Part shown: positions 56,223-62,967 of the stretch, one piece after another
Position numbering within the stretch: position 1 is the first letter of the stretch
How the letters are laid out: the number at the start of each line of letters is the position of its first letter
Assembly: GCA_002293375.1 (NCBI GenBank)
Contig: DBDA01000030.1
Coordinates: 1-62,967 of the forward strand
Source: Odoribacter sp. UBA944
Lineage (GTDB): Bacteria; Bacteroidota; Bacteroidia; Bacteroidales; Marinifilaceae
Direction of reading: 5' to 3'
Length of the DNA stretch: 62,967 nt
Program-made: the position numbers and the translations under genes
The notes under the pieces: model-generated
Seen by the model: only the letters and a program-made list of their open reading frames with translations
Told to the model about the DNA's origin: nothing
Database searches by the model: none

Positions 56223-57459
56223 AAAACAGAGAATAATTTTCTCCTCCGCCTTGGGGATCCTCTTCCTGGTGCTGATCTTCATGCCCAAAGGTCGTCTGTT
56301 GGATCGCTCCATGGACGAAGTGGACATCACCGACTCGGCAGAAGTCCGGGAGATCGTTTACAAATACGGAATACCCATCGACGATTACCACGTAGACTAC
56401 GGGGTGGTGAGCAAAAACCAAAGCCTCTCCACCATTCTGGCCGCCCACGGATTGTCCGGGCGGGAGATACACCGGCTGGTCGAATCTTCCAAAGGCGTTT
56501 TCAATGTCCGCAAGATCCGTCCGGGGCAGGCATACGCCTGTTTTTACCCCCGGGACACGACCGCTCCGATGAGCTTCTGGGTCTACGAAGCAGGCCCCCG
56601 GAGCTACGTACTTTTCGACTTGCGGGATGACTACAAAACCGAAGTTGTGAAATACCCCGTGGAATGGGTCCGGAAACAGGTCGCGGGGACGGTGGAATCC
56701 TCTCTTTGGAACGCCATGTCGGCATCCGGCACCGATCCGGTGCTGGCGGTTGAATTGGCGCAGATCTTCGGTTGGACCATCGACTTTTTCGGCTTGCAGA
56801 AACAGGATGAATTCCGGGTGATCTACGAACAGGAGTTCGTAGAGGACAAAGAACTCTCGAACTTCCGGATCCTGGGGGCCCTCTTCACCCATGCAGACAG
56901 CGCCCACTTCGCGATTCCGTTTTTTCAGAGCGGCGAGTGGATGTATTTCAACGAGCATGGGAAGAGCCTGGAAGGGGCCTTCCTGAAAGCGCCGCTGGAT
57001 TTTTTCCGCATCACCTCCCGCTTCTCCAACAGCCGTTTCCATCCGGTCTTAAAGCGCTACCGTTCGCACCACGGGGTCGACTATGCAGCTCCCGTGGGAA
57101 CACCCGTCTACGCCATCGGCGCCGGTACGGTAACAGCCAGGGCATACGACAGGAAAGGCGGCGGGAACTATGTAAAGATCAAACACGCCAACTCCTACGT
57201 CACCACCTATATGCACCTCTCCAGATTCGCCAAAGGATTAAAGGTCGGGCAGAAAGTAGCGCAAAAAGAGGTGATCGGTTACGTGGGGAGTTCGGGGATG
57301 TCCACCGGCCCGCACCTGGACTTCCGGGTACACGAAAACGGTCGTCCGCTCGATCCGTTAAAGATCAAATCCCAACCCAAAGAGCCGGTAAAACCGGAGA
57401 ACCAGGCGGCATTCACCGTCTTGCGGGATTCGGTCGTCAGAGAACTGCGGAGTTTGTAA
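56215..57459 (+). CDS. M23 family metallopeptidase (LytM-type, membrane-anchored)
   Basis: A 414-aa cell-envelope protein. ATG 56215 overlaps the cstA stop by 8 nt; ATG 56197 is an alternative. An N-terminal membrane helix (IIFSSALGILFLVLIFM) anchors it. A LysM/OapA-like substrate domain follows, then the M23 domain: SHHGVDYAAPVGTPVYAIG (His and Asp ligands), KIKHANSYVTTYMHLS and SSGMSTGPHLDFRV. Classical M23 enzymes read HLHF at the last site; here it is HLDF, which is frequent in Bacteroidota homologues. It may still cut peptidoglycan cross-links, or act as a LytM activator. Confidence 0.88.
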   Translation: MNKKQRIIFSSALGILFLVLIFMPKGRLLDRSMDEVDITDSAEVREIVYKYGIPIDDYHVDYGVVSKNQSLSTILAAHGLSGREIHRLVESSKGVFNVRKIRPGQAYACFYPRDTTAPMSFWVYEAGPRSYVLFDLRDDYKTEVVKYPVEWVRKQVAGTVESSLWNAMSASGTDPVLAVELAQIFGWTIDFFGLQKQDEFRVIYEQEFVEDKELSNFRILGALFTHADSAHFAIPFFQSGEWMYFNEHGKSLEGAFLKAPLDFFRITSRFSNSRFHPVLKRYRSHHGVDYAAPVGTPVYAIGAGTVTARAYDRKGGGNYVKIKHANSYVTTYMHLSRFAKGLKVGQKVAQKEVIGYVGSSGMSTGPHLDFRVHENGRPLDPLKIKSQPKEPVKPENQAAFTVLRDSVVRELRSL

Positions 57460-57480
57460 TTAAGAGCCTGTTTACATTTC

Positions 57481-58722
57481 TCACTCCTCGCCGAATGTTT
57501 CGGCCTCCTCTTCGGGAACCTCCAGGTCGTCTGTTAGCAGGCCGGTTTCCGAAGGAGGCAGCATCTCCACCGTATTCAGCCGGCGTTGGATGGCCCGGGT
57601 CCGCTTGCCCATCACCTCCTCGATCTGATTACCGGCGGTCTGGATGTTTTTCTGGGCTTTTTCCAGCAGCCCGCCGAATTTGGTAAATTCCGTCTTCACT
57701 GCCCCCAGCACTCGCCACACTTCGCTGCTTCGCTTCTGGATGGCCAGGGTGCGAAACCCCATTTGCAGGCTGTTGAGAATAGCGGCTAAAGTAGTGGGGC
57801 CGGTAACAATGACCTTGTAATCCCGTTGCAACTGCTCCATCAGTTGCGTCCGGCGAACGACCTCTGCATAGATCGATTCAAAAGGAAGGAACATAATGCC
57901 GAAATCGGTGGTAAAAGGCGGGTCCAGGTATTTTTCCCGGATCTCCTTTCCCATAGTTTTGATCGTAGTTTCGATATTTTTCGAGGCGGCTTCGATCCGG
58001 GCCGGATCGTCCGATTCATAGGCTTCCAGCAACTGCTCGTAGGCATCCTTGGGGAATTTTGCGTCAATAGGAAGATAGACACATTGGTTCGCGCTGTCCT
58101 TGCCCGGCAGCTTGACCGCGAACTCCACCAACGTATCCGATCCTTTTTTGGTCTTCACATTCGTATCGTACTGTTCGGGCGCCAGCACCTGCTCCAGCAA
58201 CATCTCCAACTGGACCTCCCCGATGTTTCCCCGCATCTTTACATTGCTCAGCACCTTTTTCAGCCCCCCCACATCCTGGGCCAAATGATGCATCTCCCCC
58301 AACCCTTTCTGCACGTGTTCCAACTGTTTACCGACCATCTCAAACGACTGGCCGATCCGTTCGTGCAGGGTTTTCTGCAATTTTTCGTCCACGGTGGCGC
58401 GGATCTCCTCCAACCGTTTTTCGGTGTTTTTCACCAACTCCTGCTGCCGCTTGTCCATCTCCGCGAACCGCTCCTTTTGCAACTCCAAAAACGACTGCAT
58501 GTTCCGGGAGAACATATTGCTTTGCTCCTCCCGGTTTTCCCGGGCGGTGTTCCGCAGCTCCTCCCGGAAGTAGCGGAGTTCCTCTTTCAGGCTTTTTTCC
58601 AGTTTTTCCACCTCCTCCGCCAACGGAGCGACGGGGATCTCCGGGATGCGGCTTTTCCGGAAAAGTAACAGGAGCGCCAGCAGCATGTTGGCGCCGAGAA
58701 GCGATACGATCAGTATATCCAT
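57481..58722 (-). CDS. rmuC: DNA recombination protein RmuC
   Basis: A 413-aa protein from ATG 58722 (MDILIVSLLGANMLLALLLLF); an upstream in-frame ATG at 58749 would overlap rlmN. A membrane helix is followed by a long coiled coil (about residues 35-150, rich in EKLEKSLKEELRYFREELR-like heptads), then the RmuC nuclease-like domain: MRGNIGEVQLEMLLEQVL, LPIDAKFPKDAYEQLLEA, FGIMFLPFESIYAEVV and VTGPTTLAAILNSLQMGF. RmuC limits certain DNA inversions; its fold is related to restriction endonucleases. It lies 7 nt after rlmN, so both are probably on one message. Confidence 0.94.
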   Translation of the reverse strand: MDILIVSLLGANMLLALLLLFRKSRIPEIPVAPLAEEVEKLEKSLKEELRYFREELRNTARENREEQSNMFSRNMQSFLELQKERFAEMDKRQQELVKNTEKRLEEIRATVDEKLQKTLHERIGQSFEMVGKQLEHVQKGLGEMHHLAQDVGGLKKVLSNVKMRGNIGEVQLEMLLEQVLAPEQYDTNVKTKKGSDTLVEFAVKLPGKDSANQCVYLPIDAKFPKDAYEQLLEAYESDDPARIEAASKNIETTIKTMGKEIREKYLDPPFTTDFGIMFLPFESIYAEVVRRTQLMEQLQRDYKVIVTGPTTLAAILNSLQMGFRTLAIQKRSSEVWRVLGAVKTEFTKFGGLLEKAQKNIQTAGNQIEEVMGKRTRAIQRRLNTVEMLPPSETGLLTDDLEVPEEEAETFGEE

Positions 58723-58729
58723 GACCCGG

Positions 58730-59770
58730 TTATTTTTGTTTGTTAGCAAGCTGGCCGCAGGCAGCGTCGATCTCTTTTCCTTTGCTGCGCCGGATGTTCA
58801 CCACCATGTTGCGGTTTTCCAACAGGCGGACGAAGGCATCCCGCTGTTTTTCCGGCGAAGGGCGGAAGCCGGAACCTTCCACGGGGTTGTATTCAATCAG
58901 GTTGATCTTTATGGGGAATTGCCGGCAATACTCCGCCAGCAGGCGGGCGTCCTCCAAGGAGTCATTGATCCCCTGCAGCAACAGGTATTCAAAAGTAGGG
59001 CGGGTCCCGGTCCGTTCCGTAAAATATTTCAGGCTCTCCGCCAAAACGGCCAGCGGGTATTGCCGGTTCACCGGCATCAGGCGGCTCCGCACCTCTTCCC
59101 GGGCGGAGTGGAGGGACACAGCCAGGTTGAAACGCGCCCCGTCGTCGGCCAACCGGCGGATCTGTTCCGGGATCCCCGCCGTGGAGAGCGTGATCCGGGA
59201 GGGAGACATGCCCAGCCCGGCAGGATCGGTAATATGGCCGATCGCCGTCCCGACGTTTTCGTAATTCAGCAGCGGCTCCCCCATACCCATAAAAACGATG
59301 TTGGAAAGCAGGGAGTTTTGTTGTTCTGCCTCTTTCCGGGCTTCGGCCACCTGAAAGAATATCTCCCCCGCCGTCAGGTCCCGCTTGAAGCCCAAACTTC
59401 CGGTGGCGCAGAAGGTGCATCCCAACGGGCAGCCCGCCTGTGAGGAGACACATACCGTATATTTCTCTCTGCCGGGGATCAGGACGCTCTCCACCTGCCA
59501 ACCGTCCGGCAGTTCCCAGGCCGTTTTAACGGTCCCGTCCGCGGCGGTGCGCCGGATGGCCGCCTTTGGCGCCGGCAGGGAAAAATGGTCTGCCAGCAAT
59601 TTCCGGCAGGCCTGAGAAAGATTGGTCATCTCGTCAAAAGAACGCACCCCTTTCTGCCAGAGCCATTGCCGGATCTGTTTGCTTCGGAAAGCCTGTTCTC
59701 CGTTCGATTTCAGGAAAATTTCCAATTCACCGGCGGAGAGTTCCCGGATGTCTGGGGCAGGTTCGTTCAT
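58730..59770 (-). CDS. rlmN: 23S rRNA (adenine-2503-C2)-methyltransferase
   Basis: A 346-aa radical SAM enzyme that methylates A2503 of 23S rRNA and A37 of some tRNAs. The cluster motif is CPLGCTFC (Cys114, 118, 121) in VSSQAGCPLGCTFCATGSLG. NIVFMGMGEPLLNYENV, LSTAGIPEQIRRLAD and the C-terminal reactive Cys in IDAACGQLANKQK are all present. Without a second site typical of Cfr, RlmN is the right call. A TATTTTTG box lies at 59799-59792 upstream. Confidence 0.96.
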   Translation of the reverse strand: MNEPAPDIRELSAGELEIFLKSNGEQAFRSKQIRQWLWQKGVRSFDEMTNLSQACRKLLADHFSLPAPKAAIRRTAADGTVKTAWELPDGWQVESVLIPGREKYTVCVSSQAGCPLGCTFCATGSLGFKRDLTAGEIFFQVAEARKEAEQQNSLLSNIVFMGMGEPLLNYENVGTAIGHITDPAGLGMSPSRITLSTAGIPEQIRRLADDGARFNLAVSLHSAREEVRSRLMPVNRQYPLAVLAESLKYFTERTGTRPTFEYLLLQGINDSLEDARLLAEYCRQFPIKINLIEYNPVEGSGFRPSPEKQRDAFVRLLENRNMVVNIRRSKGKEIDAACGQLANKQK

Positions 59771-59791
59771 AATTTCGTTGTATTGCTACTG

Positions 59792-59799
59792 CAAAAATA
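59792..59799 (-). promoter_or_regulatory. Promoter -7 box of rlmN-rmuC
   Basis: The minus strand reads TATTTTTG, 22 nt before ATG 59770. Confidence 0.55.
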
Positions 59800-59872
59800 C
59801 GATATTATCCAAAAGAATTTCCGACAATGGTAAAAAGTTACGATCCGGCGCTTATCGCAAACGATTTAGTTC

Positions 59873-59880
59873 TATATTTG
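59873..59880 (+). promoter_or_regulatory. Promoter -7 box of the S46 peptidase gene
   Basis: TATATTTG matches TAnnTTTG, about 41 nt before ATG 59922. Confidence 0.55.
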
Positions 59881-59921
59881 CAGCGATATTGCTGTAAAAA
59901 ATTCAATTTAATAGGTTTTCG

Positions 59922-62084
59922 ATGAAAAAGCTACTGATCAGTACAATAGCCCTTCTTGTTTTTTGTACGGTAAAGGCAGACGAAGGCATGTGGCTGCTCT
60001 CTTTGCTAAAAGAGCAGAATATCGACAAAATGCACGAATTAGGTTTTAAACTCAGTGCAGAAGATATTTACTCCCTGAATCAACCCGGCATCAAAGACGC
60101 CATTGTCGGTTTGGGTACGATTGGCCGGCCGTTCCGCCACTTCTGTACGGCGGAGATCGTTTCCCCCAAAGGATTGTTGATCACCAACCACCATTGTGCC
60201 TTTTCGGCCATTCAACAACACTCCTCGGTAGAACACGACTACCTTTCGGACGGTTTCTGGGCCTACAACATGGCCGATGAGCTTCCCAACTCCGGCATGA
60301 CAGCCTCCATTCTGGAGCGGATGGAAGATGTGACAGAGCGGGTAGCGTCCGGCTTGAACGAAGAGATGGACGCAGCGGCCCGCGCTGCGGTCATCGACAG
60401 CATCGGTGGTGTCATCGTAAAAGAAGCTGTCGAGGGGACGCTCCTTACCGGGAAAGTAATCTCCCTGTTCGAAGGTAACCAATATTTTTTGTTCCTCTAC
60501 ACCATCTACAAAGACGTGCGTTTAGTGGCTGCGCCTCCCCAGAGCATGGGCAAATTCGGCGGGGACACTGACAACTGGAGCTGGCCGCGGCACACCTGCG
60601 ACTTTGCCATGCTGCGCATCTACACCGATCCGAACGGAGAGCCGGCCGAATACACTTCGGAAAATATTCCGCTTACACCCAAACACCACCTTCCGGTATC
60701 CCTGAAGGGAGTTCAGGAAAACGATTTTGCCATGATCCTGGGATTTCCCGGTACCACGGATCGTTTTGCTACCAGCTACAGCCTGGCCAACACCATGGAC
60801 GTAACTAACGCCATTCGCTACAAAGCCCGCACCGTTAAATTGGCCATTATGAAAGAGGAGATGAATAAAAGTCCGAAAACCCGCATCCAATACGCCTCCA
60901 AGTACGCCGGTTGCGCCAACTACTGGAAATACTCCTTCGAGCAGAACAAAGCGTTAAAACGACTGAACACCCTGGGACACAAACAGGAGATCGAAGCAGA
61001 GTTCACCCGCTGGCTACAGGCGAACGCCGGCCGGACAGCACAATACGCAGAGGTACTTCCGTCATTGCAGAAAGCATACGAAGAGTCTCATCCGTACGCA
61101 GTGGCCCAAGCCTACCTGATGGAAGCGTTTGCCGGGCCGGAGCTCCACCAGTTCGCCTACCGCATATCAGGTTTAATAGACGATTGGTTCGACAAGGAGT
61201 TGCCGGAAGCGGAGCGGGCTGAAGCCATGACCGAACTGAAAGAGCTGGCAAAGGAGTTCTACAAAGATTACAACGTTGAGCTGGACGCCCGGCTCTTTGC
61301 CGACCTGTTCCGGATGTACAACGACGAAATCGGCAGCGACCTGCATCCGCACGTAATCGGCCTGATCAACGATAAATACAAAGGAGACTACACTAAATTT
61401 GCGGAAGAGATCCGCCTTCACTCCCTGTTCCGCAGCGAAGAAGCGCTTCTGGCCTTTTTAGAAAAGCCAAACCGCAAAAAATTGGAAAAAGATCCCGCTT
61501 ACATTGCCGGGCGCTCTTTCTACGAAATGGCGATCAAATTAGCGACCTTCACCAACGACAACCGAGCTGTCATCGACCGGAACAACCGGCTCTTTGTGCG
61601 CGGCCTTCTGGAGATGGAGAACGGAAAAGCCTTGGCGCCCAACGCCAACTCGACCATCCGCCTGACGTATGGAAAGGTAAGGAGTTACACTCCCCGCGAC
61701 GCTGTTTTTTACGATTACCACACCACCCTGACCGGCGTGATGGAGAAGGAAAATCCCCAAAGCGCCGAATTTACAGTACCGGCCCGCCTGAAAGAGCTCT
61801 ACAAGGAGAAGGACTTCACTCCTTACGGAACAGAGAACATCGTCACCTGTTTTATCACCGATAACGACATTACAGGCGGAAATTCCGGTTCTCCGGTCAT
61901 CAACGCCAACGGCGAACTGATCGGCACCGCTTTTGACGGCAACTCCGAAGCGATGTCCGGCGACATCGACTTCGAGGAAAACCTGCAACGATGCATCAAT
62001 GTAGACGTGCGCTATGTATTGTTCGTCATCGACAAATACGCCGGCGCCCGCAACCTCATAGAAGAGATGACCCTTGTAAAGTAA
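59922..62084 (+). CDS. S46 family dipeptidyl-peptidase, DPP7-type by motif
   Basis: A 720-aa exported serine peptidase with signal peptide MKKLLISTIALLVFCTVKA. It removes dipeptides from oligopeptide N-termini in the periplasm. The triad is visible: His in LLITNHHCAFS (90/91), Asp227 in NWSWPRHTCDF and Ser655 in TGGNSGSPVI. The residue 18 after the Ser sets specificity in Porphyromonas enzymes: Arg in DPP11 (acidic P1), Gly in DPP7 (hydrophobic P1). Here it is Gly673 in TAFDGNSE, so DPP7-type is more likely. Bacteroidales that live on peptides depend on these enzymes. Confidence 0.93.
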   Translation: MKKLLISTIALLVFCTVKADEGMWLLSLLKEQNIDKMHELGFKLSAEDIYSLNQPGIKDAIVGLGTIGRPFRHFCTAEIVSPKGLLITNHHCAFSAIQQHSSVEHDYLSDGFWAYNMADELPNSGMTASILERMEDVTERVASGLNEEMDAAARAAVIDSIGGVIVKEAVEGTLLTGKVISLFEGNQYFLFLYTIYKDVRLVAAPPQSMGKFGGDTDNWSWPRHTCDFAMLRIYTDPNGEPAEYTSENIPLTPKHHLPVSLKGVQENDFAMILGFPGTTDRFATSYSLANTMDVTNAIRYKARTVKLAIMKEEMNKSPKTRIQYASKYAGCANYWKYSFEQNKALKRLNTLGHKQEIEAEFTRWLQANAGRTAQYAEVLPSLQKAYEESHPYAVAQAYLMEAFAGPELHQFAYRISGLIDDWFDKELPEAERAEAMTELKELAKEFYKDYNVELDARLFADLFRMYNDEIGSDLHPHVIGLINDKYKGDYTKFAEEIRLHSLFRSEEALLAFLEKPNRKKLEKDPAYIAGRSFYEMAIKLATFTNDNRAVIDRNNRLFVRGLLEMENGKALAPNANSTIRLTYGKVRSYTPRDAVFYDYHTTLTGVMEKENPQSAEFTVPARLKELYKEKDFTPYGTENIVTCFITDNDITGGNSGSPVINANGELIGTAFDGNSEAMSGDIDFEENLQRCINVDVRYVLFVIDKYAGARNLIEEMTLVK

Positions 62085-62121
62085 GAATCTGTTTAAAGAG
62101 TAAAACCAAAAATCATACCAC

Positions 62122-62967
62122 ATGAAAAATTTAGATTGGAGCCAATTGTCTTTTGGGTACACCAAAACCGATTACAACGTACGCGCTTATTACAAAGACG
62201 GGAAATGGAGCCCGCTGGAGGTCAGCGAATCCGAAATGCTGAACATCCACATGGCCTCTACCTGCCTGCATTACGGACAGGAATCGTTTGAAGGATTAAA
62301 AGCCTTCCGGGGAAAAGAGGGCAAGATCCGCCTCTTCCGGGCGGAAGAAAACGCCAAACGGATGATCAACTCCGCCGACTACATCATGATGCAGGCGCCT
62401 CCTGTGGAACTCTTTGTAGAAGCGGTGGCCAAAGCAATTAAACTGAACGAAGCGTACGTACCGCCTTACGAATCCGGTGCCAGCCTTTACATTCGCCCGC
62501 TGTTGATTGGGGTAGGGCCGCAGATGGGGGTTGCTCCGGCAAAAGAGTACATGTTTGTGGTCTTTGTCGCTCCGGTAGGCCCTTATTTCAAAGCCGGCTT
62601 CAAACCGGTGAAAATGATGTTGGAACGGACGTATGACCGGGCGGCCCCGAACGGGACCGGCCACATCAAGGTGGGCGGGAACTACGCTGCCGGGTTGAAA
62701 GCGGGCGTGATTGCCCACGACAAAGGCTACTCTACGGCTATTTTCCTGGATTCCAAGGAGAAAAAATACATCGACGAGTGCGGGCCGGCCAACTTTTTCG
62801 GCATCAAGAACAAAACGTATGTGACGCCTGCGTCACACACCATATTGCCCTCTATTACCAATGCCAGCCTGATGATTCTGGCCGAAGATATGGGCTTGAA
62901 GGTAGAACGCCGGCCGGTTCCGGTGGAAGAGCTGGAAACTTTTGAAGAGATAGGGGCTTGCGGAACA
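62122..62967 (+). CDS. ilvE: Branched-chain amino acid aminotransferase (partial, C-terminus outside window)
   Basis: The frame starts at ATG 62122 and runs 282 codons to the right edge, about 80% of a usual IlvE. It catalyses transamination between 2-oxoglutarate and Leu, Ile or Val. The N-terminus NLDWSQLSFGYTKTDYN, the substrate-side LHYGQESFEGLKAFRG, SLYIRPLLIGVGPQMGV and the PLP lysine in GHIKVGGNYAAGL identify the fold-type IV enzyme of the longer (bacterial/eukaryotic type II) branch. It is 37 nt after the S46 peptidase gene and may be read from the same promoter. Confidence 0.94.
   Translation, partial: MKNLDWSQLSFGYTKTDYNVRAYYKDGKWSPLEVSESEMLNIHMASTCLHYGQESFEGLKAFRGKEGKIRLFRAEENAKRMINSADYIMMQAPPVELFVEAVAKAIKLNEAYVPPYESGASLYIRPLLIGVGPQMGVAPAKEYMFVVFVAPVGPYFKAGFKPVKMMLERTYDRAAPNGTGHIKVGGNYAAGLKAGVIAHDKGYSTAIFLDSKEKKYIDECGPANFFGIKNKTYVTPASHTILPSITNASLMILAEDMGLKVERRPVPVEELETFEEIGACGT

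Noticed and set aside
1..62967. CRISPR arrays, rRNA genes, complete insertion sequences or a replication origin
   Set aside because: No evenly spaced direct repeats with unique spacers, no rRNA sequence, no intact transposase and no dnaA-box cluster were seen.

Overview
The window is a chromosomal segment of a Bacteroidota, almost certainly Bacteroidales, genome. Evidence: the promoters follow the Bacteroidales pattern (TTG, 18-21 nt, TAnnTTTG); most genes lack a Shine-Dalgarno sequence; and the gene content is typical of the order (FeoA-FeoB fusion, SUF operon with sufT/E/S/D/C/B, S46 dipeptidyl peptidase, GH92, six-bladed propeller lipoproteins, RhuM, PorP-like barrel with SPOR domain, long-form IspG). 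Base composition is near 50% GC in core genes and visibly lower in a few accessory patches (about 35.1-39.0, 41.3-41.9 and 46.6-50.3 kb). I cannot fix the genus.

Layout. 0-2 kb: the start of a RhuM-like gene, one copy of a dispersed intergenic repeat, and an unassigned 228-aa protein. 2-3.1 kb: a phosphofructokinase with diphosphate-type motifs. 3.3-9.2 kb: a tight minus-strand operon of six exported proteins of unknown function, several resembling LPP20/FlgT/CsgG-type folds. 9.4-13.2 kb: two glycosyltransferase-like proteins, an ECF sigma factor and an OmpH/Skp chaperone. 13.3-22.5 kb: a plus-strand run with a large macroglobulin-like exported protein, SRPBCC protein, Gfo/Idh/MocA oxidoreductase, propeller lipoprotein, GH92 glycosidase and a FadL-type porin. 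22.6 kb: tRNA-Phe, then a SUKH-like gene.

23.2-35.0 kb is an iron and iron-sulfur block on the minus strand: a 51-aa FeoB-associated Cys-rich protein, feoAB, hydG (with an altered C-terminal cluster motif), a PorP-like/SPOR protein and sufBCDSE-sufT. 35-39 kb is accessory: a second copy of the dispersed repeat, a propeller lipoprotein, a secreted ten-cysteine protein carrying a eukaryote-type peritrophin-A (CBM14) domain, a thioredoxin/DUF1573 lipoprotein, and a 181-bp duplicated scrap of the propeller gene. 39-46.5 kb is mostly housekeeping (thiL, RRM protein, SDR, acyl-CoA ligase, ispG).

46.8-49.8 kb holds a MACPF pore-forming-type protein divergent from a small 83-aa protein gene, followed by a LytTR regulator; the two divergent promoters share matching sequence blocks at identical spacing. 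49.8-50.4 kb holds decayed sequence including an integrase scrap beside tRNA-Val. From 50.5 kb on the genes are housekeeping: a TonB-domain protein, rnhA, L-threonine dehydrogenase, RNase R, CstA, M23 peptidase, rmuC, rlmN, an S46 peptidase of DPP7 type and the start of ilvE.

The strongest candidates for something undescribed are the CBM14-peptide/propeller/thioredoxin locus, the MACPF locus with its twin promoters, and the six-gene exported-protein operon.
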